Shown here one piece after another: positions 8,858-18,747 of a stretch of DNA of 52,769 nt. How positions within the stretch are numbered: position 1 is the first letter of the stretch; each line of letters starts with the position of its first letter. Position numbers and translations under genes: made by a program. Source of the DNA: Chthoniobacterales bacterium (GTDB lineage Bacteria; Verrucomicrobiota; Verrucomicrobiia; Chthoniobacterales; UBA10450); contig QHBM01000117.1 of the NCBI GenBank assembly GCA_003244145.1, positions 456 through 53,224 of the forward strand. Reading direction: 5' to 3'. Under the pieces are notes generated by a model. The model ran no database searches. It saw nothing but the letters and a program-made list of their open reading frames with translations, and was not told the DNA's origin.

Positions 8858-11272
8858 ATGAATGATTTTCGCTACGCTCTCCGCCAACTTCTGAGGCAAC
8901 CCGGCTTTACCATTCTCGCGGTCGTCGCTCTGGCGCTTGGTATCGGTGCGAACACTGTCCTGTTCTCGGCAATCAATACGCTGTTTCTGCGCCCACTCTC
9001 CTATCCGGAGCCGCAACAGCTGGTGCGCGTCTGGGGCTCGTTCCCCGAACGCGGCCTCGACCGCACCAACGTCTCCTGGCCGCGTTACACCGCCTGGCGC
9101 GATCAGCAGCAAAGCTTCACCGAGTTCTCCGCGCAATCATTTACCGGATTTGTTCTGACCGGACGCGGCGATCCGGAGAATTTGAACGGGGTCCGCGTGA
9201 CCGAGAATTTTTTCCGTGCGCTTGGCGTCCAACCGCTCCTCGGCCGCGTTTTCAATCCTGACGAAGATCGGCCCGGCGGCGCGAATGTAGCGGTGCTTAG
9301 CCATACGTTTTGGCAGAAGAACTTCGGTGGCGACCCGAACATTCTCGGCCAGGCGATCACGTTGAACGGCACACCATTCACTGTCATCGGCGTCATGCCG
9401 GCAACGCTGAAATTCCCATTCGCGCAAAGCCAGGTCTGGCTGCCGCGCGTGTTCGAACAGGAAGGATTGCCGCCGGAGATCATCGAGCGCGGCACCGGAT
9501 ATCTAACCATCCTCGGCCGGATGAAACCGGTTATGACGCGCGCCCAGACTGACGAACAAATGCATATGATCGATCGGCGTTATCAGACCGCGAACCCCGA
9601 AAAGGTGGACGCGAAGGCGGGCATCAGCGTGGTGTCATTTCACGAAGATCTCGTCGGTCCCCAGCGGCCGATGATGCTCACGCTTTTCGCGGCGGTCGGC
9701 TGCGTCCTGCTCGTCGCCTGCGCCAACGTCGCGAATCTTTTGCTGGCGCGCTTTACCGCGCGGAGAAAGGAAATCGCGATCCGGACCGCGCTCGGCGCCA
9801 CGCGTGCGCGAATCGTTTTCCAATTTCTCGCTGAGAGCGTGCTCACCGCTGGAATCGCCGGCGTTCTCGGCGTGCTCCTAGCCGTTTGGGGACTCGATCT
9901 GCTCAAGAAGGTCGCTGAAAATTTCATCCCGCGCGTGCTCGAAATTTCTCTCGATCTGAATGTGCTCGGTTTCGCCGTCGCGCTTTCGCTTCTGACCGGT
10001 CTCGTGCTCGGGCTCGTCCCGGCTTTGCACGCTTCGCGGAGCGATCCGATCGATTCGTTGAAAGATTCCTCGCGCGGCACAACCGGACGGCAGGCGGGAC
10101 GACTCCGCGCCGGCCTTCTCGTTGCAGAGGTGGCGCTCTCACTGGTACTGCTCGTCGGCGCGGTTTTGCTGATCGATAGCTTCCGCCGGTTGCAAAACGT
10201 CGAGCCCGGGTTCCGGGCCGAAGGCATCACGACATTTTTCGTCGGCCTTCCGCCTGGCTCATATCCGGACGTCGAGCGGCAGGCCTTGTTCTTTCAAAAC
10301 GCGATCGAAAAAATCAAGACACTTCCAGGCGTGACCCACGCCGCGGCCGGCTCTAATCTTCCGGCGGCCGGCAACGGAAACACGCGCTCACCTGCTGCGG
10401 TCGAAGGACGCCCGCTCCCGCCAGTGAGCGATCGCACCATCATCGTGCGCTCGACGATATCGCCGGGATTTCTCGAAACGCTTGGCGTCCCAATTAAACA
10501 GGGCCGGGATTTCAACTGGCGCGACCGCGCCGGCGCGCCGGATGCCGTCATCATCAACGAGACCCTGGCGAAAAAGCTTTTCCCGGGCGAAAACCCGATT
10601 GGTCATCGCCTCATTACCGGCATCGCGTCGATTCCACGTGAGATCGTCGGCGTCTCCGGCGATGTGCGGATGGAAGATCTTTCGTTGCCGCCCGGGGCGG
10701 AAATGTATTACCCCTCCGCGCAACTCGACGGCGCATTTCTTAGCGTAGTCGTTCGGAGTACGCGCCCGGCCGCGAGTCTCCGCGCCGAACTCGTCGCGGC
10801 GATTCACGCGCTCGATCCCGGTTTGCCCATCGATCAAGTGCAGCCCTACACTGAACTCCTCGCACAAGCGTCCGCCGATCGGCGTCTCTCGATGTATTTA
10901 CTCGGGGGCTTCGCCGGGCTCGCCCTCGCGCTGGCCGGCATGGGAATTTACAGCGTCATCGCTTACGGCGTGGCGCAACGCACGAATGAATTCGGAATCC
11001 GTTTCGCGCTCGGCGCCGCCGCGCGCGACGTTATTGGCCTGGTCATGAAGGAAGGATTGCGCCTCGCCCTTGTCGGACTCGTCGTCGGCCTGGCGCTCTC
11101 GTTCGGCGTCACGCGCCTGATGCGGCGTTTGCTTTTCGAAGTAAGCGCCACCGACCCGTGGCTCTACAGCGGCGTCGCGCTTTTCATTTGCAGCGTTGCC
11201 GCGTTCGCCTGTTTCGTTCCCGCGCTGCGCGCAACGCGGATCGATCCCATGCAGGCGCTCCGTGCGGAATAA
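8858..11272 (+). CDS. ADOP-family orphan permease (array gene 5)
   Basis: An 804-residue member starting MNDFRYALRQLLRQPGF. The first membrane helix lies at about 18-42, the [13 protein letters not shown] block at about residue 285, and the FtsX helices at the end finish DPMQALRAE. Its first periplasmic domain has a distinctive R-V-W-G-S-F-P-E-R-G segment. The second contains NPIGHRLITG where others have (D)PLGKR. Only 18 bp separate its stop from the next gene, so genes 5 to 9 (gaps of 18, 4, 57 and 16 bp), and perhaps 10, look like one transcription unit beginning after the family A hairpin. I see no strong RBS; the ATG is chosen because it aligns with the conserved N-terminus. Confidence 0.92.
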   Translation: MNDFRYALRQLLRQPGFTILAVVALALGIGANTVLFSAINTLFLRPLSYPEPQQLVRVWGSFPERGLDRTNVSWPRYTAWRDQQQSFTEFSAQSFTGFVLTGRGDPENLNGVRVTENFFRALGVQPLLGRVFNPDEDRPGGANVAVLSHTFWQKNFGGDPNILGQAITLNGTPFTVIGVMPATLKFPFAQSQVWLPRVFEQEGLPPEIIERGTGYLTILGRMKPVMTRAQTDEQMHMIDRRYQTANPEKVDAKAGISVVSFHEDLVGPQRPMMLTLFAAVGCVLLVACANVANLLLARFTARRKEIAIRTALGATRARIVFQFLAESVLTAGIAGVLGVLLAVWGLDLLKKVAENFIPRVLEISLDLNVLGFAVALSLLTGLVLGLVPALHASRSDPIDSLKDSSRGTTGRQAGRLRAGLLVAEVALSLVLLVGAVLLIDSFRRLQNVEPGFRAEGITTFFVGLPPGSYPDVERQALFFQNAIEKIKTLPGVTHAAAGSNLPAAGNGNTRSPAAVEGRPLPPVSDRTIIVRSTISPGFLETLGVPIKQGRDFNWRDRAGAPDAVIINETLAKKLFPGENPIGHRLITGIASIPREIVGVSGDVRMEDLSLPPGAEMYYPSAQLDGAFLSVVVRSTRPAASLRAELVAAIHALDPGLPIDQVQPYTELLAQASADRRLSMYLLGGFAGLALALAGMGIYSVIAYGVAQRTNEFGIRFALGAAARDVIGLVMKEGLRLALVGLVVGLALSFGVTRLMRRLLFEVSATDPWLYSGVALFICSVAAFACFVPALRATRIDPMQALRAE

Positions 11273-11290
11273 TTAACAAGCCAAATAAAT

Positions 11291-13861
11291 ATGATCCAGG
11301 ATTTCCGTTTCGCTTTTCGCCAGCTCAGAAAATCTCCCGGCTTCACCGCCGCCGCCGTGACCGTGCTGGCGCTCGGCATTGGGGTAAACACCGCGATCTT
11401 CAGTCTCGTCAACGCGATGCTGTTCCAGCCGCCGGCTTACGAACGGCCCTCCGAAATTGTCCAAGTCTTTTCGCAGGACAAAAAGAATCCGCAAAGTTTC
11501 CGCGCCTTTTCCTATCCGACCTACTGCGACATCCGCGATCAGAACAGCGTCTTCTCCGGCGTGATGGCGCATAACACGACCGTGGTCGGAGTCGGCGAAA
11601 AGGAAAACACCCGTCGCGTCATGGCGGATATCGTCAGCTCAAATTATTTCTCCGTCCTCGGTGTCGCGCCCGCTTCCGGTCGCGCGTTTTTGCCGGAGGA
11701 AGAAAAACCGGGCGGCGGAAATCGCGTGGCCGTCGTGAGCTACAGCTTCTGGCAGAAACATGGCGGCGATCAGACGTTGCTCGGCCGGTTGGTCACGATC
11801 AGCGGACGGCCGTTCACGATTGTCGGCATTCTGCCCAAAGGATTCACGGGGACGATGAGCGTGTTCGCGCCGGAGATTTGGCTGCCGCTCGGTGTGTATG
11901 AAGAGGTCACACGCGATCTCGTTGGGAACAACAAGAGCGCCGTGGCTGATCGCAGCAGCGACAAGCTGCTTGTCATTGCTCGACTCAAAACTGGCGTCAC
12001 CGCTGCGGCGGCGCTCCCGGGCTTGAAAGGTCTCGCGGCCAATCTCGAGGCCGCCTATCCGTTCGAACAAAAAGACCAGACCTTCACGACGGCGCCGCTT
12101 TTCCGATTTGCCACCAGCACCAATCCTTCTGAGCCCGGACCCGTCGCGACCATAGGCGCGCTCTTGATCGGCATGGCGGCGGTGGTATTGCTCGTCGCCT
12201 GTTTGAATCTGGCCAACATGCTGCTCGCGCGTGGCGCCAGTCGACGCAAGGAAATCGCAATCCGGCTTGCCCTCGGTGGAAGCCGCTTACGTATCGTTAG
12301 GCAACTTCTCACCGAAGGATTTCTCCTCGCGCTTCTGGGCGGCGGATGCGGGTTGCTCCTCGGGCTTTGGTCGTTGGATTTTCTGATCGCATCGCTCGCG
12401 CAGGTCGCACAAGTCGATCTCATCTGGATGAGCGGACCGAACCCGGTGATTCTCGGCGCCACGCTGGCCTTTTGTTTGCTCGGCACCCTTGGCTTTGCCC
12501 TCGGACCCGCGCTCAAGCTTTCGCGCGCCGCTGTGATCGAAGATTTGAAACAGCAAGCCGGCGAAGACGCCAGCCGGCCGCGCTGGAAATTTCTCCCGCG
12601 CAATCCGCTCGTGGTGGTGCAGATGGCGTTCTCTCTCGCGCTCGTTACCGCCGCGGCGCTTTTCATTCGCGGCGCCACCAAAGCGGCGTCGATCGATACC
12701 GGCTTGCATGTTGACCACGACTTCCTCGTGGAAGTCGATGCGAGCCTGGGCGGTTTCGATAAGAAGCGCTCGCAGGAACTTTATCGCGTGCTCGGCGAAC
12801 GGTTCGCGGCTTTGCCCGGCGTAGAACGTGCGAGCATTTCCGCGCTCGTTCCTTTTGGGAACACTTCGATCCGGCGCGGGGTGCAGCGCGCGGGCGTTTA
12901 TCCGGAGTCGGACAACAAACCGGCGACGGCGGCGGACGGACTTTCGTTCTCACCGAACTGGAACAGCGTCGGCGGCGATTATTTCGCGGCGGTCGGATTG
13001 CCGCTGCTCCGTGGCCGCAATTTCACGGTCGCGGAAGCGACTCAACCCGGTGGCCCCGCCGTGGCGATCATCGACGATGTCCTTGCGAGAAAATTGTGGC
13101 CGGATGGCGACGCGCTCGGGCAACGCATTCAGTTCCCGATCGATCGGACCGCGCCGCCGGAAAAAACCGGCGAGCAGGATCCCGCCGAGATCAAACGAGG
13201 CGAGCCCATCGAAATCATCGGGATTGTGCCCGCGACGAAATCGAGATTATTCGAGACGGCGCCGCCCGGCGCGTTGTATCTGCCGTTCTCTCGCGGATTT
13301 TTCAGCGATGTATTTTTCTTCGTGAAGTTCGCGTCGGTCCCGTCCGGCAGCGAATCCGCGACGGCCGATCTTCTGCGCCGCACAGTAAGGGACGTCGATC
13401 CCGTCTTGCCGGTGCTCGAGGTGAAAACGTTCGCGCAGCATTTCGACAGCAACGCGCAGCTCTGGGTGGTGCGCGCGGGAGCCGCCTTGTTTTCGATCTT
13501 TGGGGGATTGGCGCTCGGGCTCTCCGTCGTCGGCGTTTACGGCGTGAAAGCGTACTCAGTGGCGCGACGGACGCGTGAGATCGGAATCCGGATGGCGCTC
13601 GGCGCGCAACGCACGACCGTGCAATGGATGATTCTGCGGGAAGGCGTCGCGATGGTCGCGGCCGGCCTCGTGCTGGGATTGTTGCTCGCGCTCGGCACGG
13701 GAAAAATCGTCAGCAGTATTCTCTTCGAAGTGAGTTCGCTTGATGCCGTCGCTTTCACGATTGCGCCGAGTCTGCTCGCGTTGGCCGCAATGCTGGCGAC
13801 CTGGCTTCCCGCTCGCCGCGCCACAAAAATTAGTCCCATGGCGGCGCTTCGGACGGAATAG
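11291..13861 (+). CDS. ADOP-family orphan permease, longest member (array gene 6)
   Basis: At 856 residues this is the longest in the array, with the extra length mainly in the two periplasmic domains. One insertion near residue 625-640 carries a charged stretch (TGEQDPAEIKRGEP). Its membrane blocks vary: ACLNLANMLLARG in place of [12 protein letters not shown], and an IGIRMALGAQRTTVQ loop at the end. The tail is SPMAALRTE. The second-half helix begins with PLVVVQMAFSLALV. A TCGTTAGGC 9-mer falls in the conserved IVRQLL segment. The gene ends four bases before the next ATG, suggesting translational coupling. Confidence 0.92.
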   Translation: MIQDFRFAFRQLRKSPGFTAAAVTVLALGIGVNTAIFSLVNAMLFQPPAYERPSEIVQVFSQDKKNPQSFRAFSYPTYCDIRDQNSVFSGVMAHNTTVVGVGEKENTRRVMADIVSSNYFSVLGVAPASGRAFLPEEEKPGGGNRVAVVSYSFWQKHGGDQTLLGRLVTISGRPFTIVGILPKGFTGTMSVFAPEIWLPLGVYEEVTRDLVGNNKSAVADRSSDKLLVIARLKTGVTAAAALPGLKGLAANLEAAYPFEQKDQTFTTAPLFRFATSTNPSEPGPVATIGALLIGMAAVVLLVACLNLANMLLARGASRRKEIAIRLALGGSRLRIVRQLLTEGFLLALLGGGCGLLLGLWSLDFLIASLAQVAQVDLIWMSGPNPVILGATLAFCLLGTLGFALGPALKLSRAAVIEDLKQQAGEDASRPRWKFLPRNPLVVVQMAFSLALVTAAALFIRGATKAASIDTGLHVDHDFLVEVDASLGGFDKKRSQELYRVLGERFAALPGVERASISALVPFGNTSIRRGVQRAGVYPESDNKPATAADGLSFSPNWNSVGGDYFAAVGLPLLRGRNFTVAEATQPGGPAVAIIDDVLARKLWPDGDALGQRIQFPIDRTAPPEKTGEQDPAEIKRGEPIEIIGIVPATKSRLFETAPPGALYLPFSRGFFSDVFFFVKFASVPSGSESATADLLRRTVRDVDPVLPVLEVKTFAQHFDSNAQLWVVRAGAALFSIFGGLALGLSVVGVYGVKAYSVARRTREIGIRMALGAQRTTVQWMILREGVAMVAAGLVLGLLLALGTGKIVSSILFEVSSLDAVAFTIAPSLLALAAMLATWLPARRATKISPMAALRTE
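12294..12302 (+). repeat. TCGTTAGGC 9-mer
   Basis: Exact copy inside array gene 6, read ATC GTT AGG CAA in the conserved IVRQLL motif. The arrays' other VRQLL or IRQLL copies mostly use CGG or CGT for Arg. Confidence 0.7.
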
Positions 13862-13865
13862 AAAA

Positions 13866-16271
13866 ATGATACAAGACCTTCGATACGCTTTTCGACAGCT
13901 TATTGCGCAGCCCGGTTTCACGGTTGTCGCGGTGCTCGCCCTCGCCCTCGGCATTGGCGCGAACACCGCCATTTTTAGCGTCACCAATGCGGTTCTGCTT
14001 CGTTCGCTGCCATACAAAAACCCTGATCGAATCGTCGCGATCGAGAAGATCCAGGCCCAGGCCGGGATCGGCGGCTTGACCGCGGGTGCCTATCTTGATT
14101 TTCGCGGACAGAGCGCGGTCTTCCAGAATTTTGCCGCTTACACCGAAGACGAATACACGCTCACGGGCGGCGTGGATCCGGAACGCGTGCTCTGCGCCGA
14201 AGTTTCGACGGCGCTCTTTCCATTGCTCGGTGTTTCTTCCTCGTTAGGTCGGCCGTTTTTTCCCGAAGAGGAGCAGCCCGGGCACGATCAGGTGGTGGTC
14301 GTTAGTCACGGATTCTGGCAGCGCTGGGCCGGGGGCGATCCGGGGTTTGTCGGAAAGACAATCACCCTGAACGACCGCAGTTATACTGTCGTGGGCGTGA
14401 TGCCGGCGGAATTTCAGTTTCCGCGGGCGTTCGACATTTGGAAACCGCTCGCGCTTAATGAAGAACAGGAACGCCATGGCCCGTCGTTCCGGCTCGTGCA
14501 GCTGATTGGCCGCCTCAAACCCGGCATCTCGATCGAACGCGCGGAGGCCGAACTCAATACCATTTGGAACCGGAGCACGAACGATCAACCGGACGACCGG
14601 GCCGGCGCGCGCATTCAGGCACGGCCGTTGCACGAGCACTTCGTCCACGATGTTCGACGCGCCATTCTTGTTCTGCTCGGCGCGGTCGGCTTCGTCCTGC
14701 TGATCGCGTGCGCGAACGTTGCGAACCTAATGCTCGCACGGGCTGCTGCGCGCCGAAAAGAATTCGCCATCCGAGCTGCCCTCGGCGCCGGCCGGGCCCG
14801 GCTCATCCGGCAGTTGCTTACGGAAAGTGTTTTGCTCTCGCTCGTGGGCGGAGCGCTTGGTCTGCTCCTCGCGGTCTGGGGCGTGGATTTTCTGGTCTCA
14901 CGCATTCCGCCGAATGTGGTCGGGACAATTTACGGGCTCAAGGGCGTCGCAATCGATCGAAGCGTGCTCTTCTTCACACTCGGCGCATCGGTGGTGACGG
15001 GAATATTTTTCGGTCTCGCCCCCGCGATCTCTTCCTCGAAGCTTGATCTAAACGAAGCGCTAAAAGCGACCGCGAAGATGGCCACGGCGCGATCCGGTTT
15101 GCGCGGGAGCTTTGTTGTCGCGCAGCTCGCACTCACGCTCATTCTGTTGGTCGGCGCCGGGTTGATGACGCGCAGCTTCGTTCGCCTCCTGAACGTAAAG
15201 CTCGGTTTCGAACCGCGCCACGTGCTCACCGTTCGCGTCGAATTGCCCCGTTCCCGTTACGGAAAGGGCGAACAGCGCACCCTTTTCTTCCAGCAATTGA
15301 TCGAGCGCTTGCAGACGGTTCCAGGCGTCAACTCCATCGGGGCGATCAGTCAGTTACCGCTCTCCGGTTACAGCATGATCGGAAGGTTTGCGATTGAAGG
15401 CCAGCCGCCTACCCCGCCGGAAAAGCGAACGCCGATTCCGATCGGAGTGGTGAGCCCTGGATATTTCGCGGCCCTGAAGATCCCGCTTCTGCAAGGCCGT
15501 TTTTTTACCGCCGGAGACGCGGAGGGACAGGCCGAGGTCGCGCTCGTGAACGAAACGATGGCGCGCCACTATTGGCCCGGGGAGAATCCGCTTGGCAAGA
15601 AAATCGGTGTCGGCTGTGACAAAGGCGAACCGTGCCGAACGGTTGTCGGCGTGGTTGGGGATATTCGTCACGAAGGTCTCGCGGACGAGCCGAAACCAGA
15701 AGTCTACACATCGCATCTGCAGTTTCCGGTGAACAACATGAGCTTGGTCCTGCGTTCGGAAAGCGACCCCTTGAGTCTGGTCTCCGCTGTGCGCAACGCG
15801 GTGCGCGCGCTCGATAAAGATCAGCCCATCGCTCTTGTGCAAACGCTGGAACAGCACGTCTCGGAATCCATTCTGCAACCGCGCCTCATCACGACGCTGC
15901 TCTCGATCTTCGCTGCCCTGGCGCTGCTCCTCGCGGCGGTAGGCGTCTACGCGATGATGTCGTATACCATCGCGCAACGCACCGGAGAGATCGGCATTCG
16001 GATGGCGTTAGGTGCGGCCAGGTCGTCCATCTTCAGCCTCGTTCTGCGTCAAGCGATGACGCTGGTCGCCGCGGGAGTGGTAATCGGACTGGCCGGTTCC
16101 GTCGCAGCGACACGTTTTTTGAACAGCCTGCTCTTTGGAGTCGGCGCGTGGGATCCGTTAACATTTTTCGCCACGATGCTGCTCATGGTCGTCATCGGAT
16201 TCCTGGCCGCCTGGCTGCCCGCGCGCCGCGCGACCAGGGTGGACCCGATCGTCGCCTTGCGAGCTGAATGA
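13866..16271 (+). CDS. ADOP-family orphan permease (array gene 7)
   Basis: I start this 801-residue protein at the ATG at 13866 (MIQDLRYAFRQLIAQPGF), which matches the family N-terminus. The frame is open further upstream to 13740, but that part lies inside gene 6 and encodes nothing family-like. The first periplasmic domain includes LTGGVDPERVL and FPLLGVSSSLGRPFF. The second half ends with an FtsX block ([13 protein letters not shown]...DPIVALRAE) much like genes 9 and 10. The Cys pair in GVGCDKGEPCRTVVG, in the second periplasmic domain, is unusual among these paralogues and might form a disulfide. Confidence 0.92.
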   Translation: MIQDLRYAFRQLIAQPGFTVVAVLALALGIGANTAIFSVTNAVLLRSLPYKNPDRIVAIEKIQAQAGIGGLTAGAYLDFRGQSAVFQNFAAYTEDEYTLTGGVDPERVLCAEVSTALFPLLGVSSSLGRPFFPEEEQPGHDQVVVVSHGFWQRWAGGDPGFVGKTITLNDRSYTVVGVMPAEFQFPRAFDIWKPLALNEEQERHGPSFRLVQLIGRLKPGISIERAEAELNTIWNRSTNDQPDDRAGARIQARPLHEHFVHDVRRAILVLLGAVGFVLLIACANVANLMLARAAARRKEFAIRAALGAGRARLIRQLLTESVLLSLVGGALGLLLAVWGVDFLVSRIPPNVVGTIYGLKGVAIDRSVLFFTLGASVVTGIFFGLAPAISSSKLDLNEALKATAKMATARSGLRGSFVVAQLALTLILLVGAGLMTRSFVRLLNVKLGFEPRHVLTVRVELPRSRYGKGEQRTLFFQQLIERLQTVPGVNSIGAISQLPLSGYSMIGRFAIEGQPPTPPEKRTPIPIGVVSPGYFAALKIPLLQGRFFTAGDAEGQAEVALVNETMARHYWPGENPLGKKIGVGCDKGEPCRTVVGVVGDIRHEGLADEPKPEVYTSHLQFPVNNMSLVLRSESDPLSLVSAVRNAVRALDKDQPIALVQTLEQHVSESILQPRLITTLLSIFAALALLLAAVGVYAMMSYTIAQRTGEIGIRMALGAARSSIFSLVLRQAMTLVAAGVVIGLAGSVAATRFLNSLLFGVGAWDPLTFFATMLLMVVIGFLAAWLPARRATRVDPIVALRAE

Positions 16272-16328
16272 TGATCTCGCCAGAACTTCGAGCCTTTTGT
16301 TAAGCCCAAATACCAGCAAGGAAATAAA

Positions 16329-18731
16329 ATGTTAAACGACATCCGCTACGCTTTTCGCCAATTGATAAAATCTCCCGGCTTTACCGCCGTGACTGTCCTC
16401 ACGCTCGCGCTCGGCATCGGAGCCTGCACCGCGATTTTTTCGGTCGTCAATGTCGTGCTCTTGCGCCCGCTCGATTATCCCGAGCCAGGCCGAATCGTCG
16501 TCATCCGGGAAACGAATTTCCCCGAGTTCCCGGAGTTTTCGGTTTCGCCGCCTAATTATTTGGACTGGGAAAAGCAGACGAAGTCGTACGAGAAACTCGC
16601 CGCCTACTCGGGATCGCGGATCAATCTCACCGGCGACGGCGAGCCGCAGCAGCTCGTCGGTATAAAAGCGACCGCGCAATACTTCGACGTTTATGGAATC
16701 AAGCCGGCGCTCGGCCGGACCTTCCTTCCCGAAGAAGATGCGCCGGGGAAAAATCACGTCGCGGTTTTGAGTTATCCGTTCTGGCAGCGCGTCTTTGGCG
16801 GCGCGGCTGATGTGATCGGCCGCCCGATTCAGCTCAACGGCGAACCATACACCGTGGTGGGCGTGGCGCCGCTCGGTTTTGGCGTTGCGAGTAGAGTGGA
16901 CGCGTGGATGCCGATGGCGTTCGAGCCGAAAGAAGTTTCGAACGATGCGCGTGGCGGGCATTACCTCAACGTCGTGGGCCGATTGAAACCCGGTGTGACC
17001 GTGGCGCAGGCCGAAGCCGAGCTGAAGGTCCTGGCCGCGCAACTCGCGCAGCAATATCCCGATTCAAACAAAGGGTGGGGCATCTTCATGATGCCGCTCC
17101 AGGATTTCAGTGTGCGCGATGTCCGCACGGTGCTCTACACGTTGCTCGGCGCGGTCGGTTGCGTGCTCCTCATTGCCTGCGCCAATATCGCCAATCTGCT
17201 ACTCGCTCGCGCGACCGCGCGGCATCGCGAGATTTCTATTCGCGCCGCGCTCGGCGCCAGTCGCGCCCGGCTCATTCGCCAACTTCTGACCGAGAGCGTC
17301 ATGCTCGCATTGTGCGGAGGCCTGGCCGGAGTTTTGTTCGCACGCTGGGGACTGGACGCCCTTCTCGCTCTTGCTCCTCCGAATCTTCCGCGCGTTTCCG
17401 ACATTCATCTCGATGCGGGCGTTCTCATTTTTTCGCTCGGGTTGAGTGTGATCACGGGCCTTGTCTTCGGCATCGCGCCCGCGTGGCTGGCGGCGCGCGC
17501 CGATGTGAACGAGGCGCTGAAGCAAGGCTCGCGCGGATCCACCGAAGGCGGCGCGCGCGGCCGCTTGCGAAGCGCGCTCGTAATTCTTGAGGTGACTTTT
17601 GCGTTGATGCTCCTCGGCGGCGCGGGTCTGCTCGCGCGCAGTTTCATGCAGCTCGCTCACGTCGATCCGGGGTTCACCCCGGAAAACGCTACGGTTCTCC
17701 GGCTCTCGCTCCCGCAGAAAAAATACGCGTTACCCGAACAGCAAACCGCCTTTGCAGACACATTGCTCGAACGCGTGAAGACATTGCCGGGTGTGCAAGC
17801 CGTTGGCCTTACGCATTCGATGCCGCTGGTGGGCGATTACGTCCTCGGCTTCAACATCGAAGGCCGCGCCGCCGTTGCGCCGAGCGATCTACCGAGCACC
17901 AATTATTACGCGGTCACGCCGGATTATTTTCGGGCCATGGGAATCCGCCTCGTGCGCGGCCGCGTTTTCACGGCGCGGGATGACGCCAAGGCGCCGCGGG
18001 TCGCGGTCATCAACGAGATGATGGCCCGCCAGCATTTTCCCAATGAAGATCCGATCGGGAAACGGATCAACATCACCAATGGTCCCGACACCTGGCGCGA
18101 AATCATCGGCATCGTGGGCGACATCAAGCAATACGGCGTCGATAAGGCGACCAGCAGCCAATCGTACGAGCCATTCGCGCAAGTGCCGTTCGGCTCGCTC
18201 AATGTCGTCATTCGCACGGGCGGTTCGCCGGCCGCGCTTCTCGGCGCGATCCGTCCCGCCGTTTATGCCGTGGACAAAGACCAGCCGATCGGCGCCATTC
18301 GTCCGCTCGAAGAAATCATGGCCGATAGCATCGCGCGGCAGCGGTTCGCGATGACGCTCCTGACGGTCTTCTCGCTGGTCGCGCTCGTGATCGCGGCGGT
18401 CGGCATCTACGGCGTGATGGCTTACAGCGTGGTGCAACGCACGGGCGAGTTCGGTATCCGGATGGCGCTTGGCGCGCAACAGCGCGATGTCCTTCGTCTC
18501 GTTCTCGCGCAAGGTGGGAAACTCGTGGGGATTGGTCTGGTCATCGGTCTCGCGGCCACGCTGGCCGCGTCGCGCGCCATGGGCTCGATGCTCTTCAACA
18601 CCAGCGCGCAAGATCCGCTCACGCTTGGAACAATTACGCTGGTGCTCGCCGTGGTCGCGCTCATCGCTTGTCTTCTGCCGGCCAGTCGCGCCACAAAAGT
18701 GAATCCAATCGAAGCGCTCCGCGCAGAATGA
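16329..18731 (+). CDS. ADOP-family orphan permease (array gene 8)
   Basis: An 800-residue full-length member (MLNDIRYAFRQLIKSPGF...NPIEALRAE). In the first helix the usual GANTAIF is GACTAIF, with a Cys. The first periplasmic domain carries FPEFPEFSVSPPNYLDW, specific to this copy. The second half reads LVILEVTFALMLLGGAGLLARSF. AAGGAAATAA sits ahead of the ATG and gives a reasonable but weak ribosome-binding site. The preceding spacer (57 bp) contains no hairpin. No enzymatic motif is visible, and the function beyond membrane permease-like architecture is unknown. Confidence 0.92.
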   Translation: MLNDIRYAFRQLIKSPGFTAVTVLTLALGIGACTAIFSVVNVVLLRPLDYPEPGRIVVIRETNFPEFPEFSVSPPNYLDWEKQTKSYEKLAAYSGSRINLTGDGEPQQLVGIKATAQYFDVYGIKPALGRTFLPEEDAPGKNHVAVLSYPFWQRVFGGAADVIGRPIQLNGEPYTVVGVAPLGFGVASRVDAWMPMAFEPKEVSNDARGGHYLNVVGRLKPGVTVAQAEAELKVLAAQLAQQYPDSNKGWGIFMMPLQDFSVRDVRTVLYTLLGAVGCVLLIACANIANLLLARATARHREISIRAALGASRARLIRQLLTESVMLALCGGLAGVLFARWGLDALLALAPPNLPRVSDIHLDAGVLIFSLGLSVITGLVFGIAPAWLAARADVNEALKQGSRGSTEGGARGRLRSALVILEVTFALMLLGGAGLLARSFMQLAHVDPGFTPENATVLRLSLPQKKYALPEQQTAFADTLLERVKTLPGVQAVGLTHSMPLVGDYVLGFNIEGRAAVAPSDLPSTNYYAVTPDYFRAMGIRLVRGRVFTARDDAKAPRVAVINEMMARQHFPNEDPIGKRINITNGPDTWREIIGIVGDIKQYGVDKATSSQSYEPFAQVPFGSLNVVIRTGGSPAALLGAIRPAVYAVDKDQPIGAIRPLEEIMADSIARQRFAMTLLTVFSLVALVIAAVGIYGVMAYSVVQRTGEFGIRMALGAQQRDVLRLVLAQGGKLVGIGLVIGLAATLAASRAMGSMLFNTSAQDPLTLGTITLVLAVVALIACLLPASRATKVNPIEALRAE

Positions 18732-18747
18732 ACATCGCAAAATTATA

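Noticed and set aside
13740-13865. Upstream extension of array gene 7 into gene 6
   Set aside because: The extra 42 codons overlap coding sequence of gene 6 and do not resemble the family. The ATG at 13866 aligns with all paralogues. The same logic removes 21101-21298 from gene 10.
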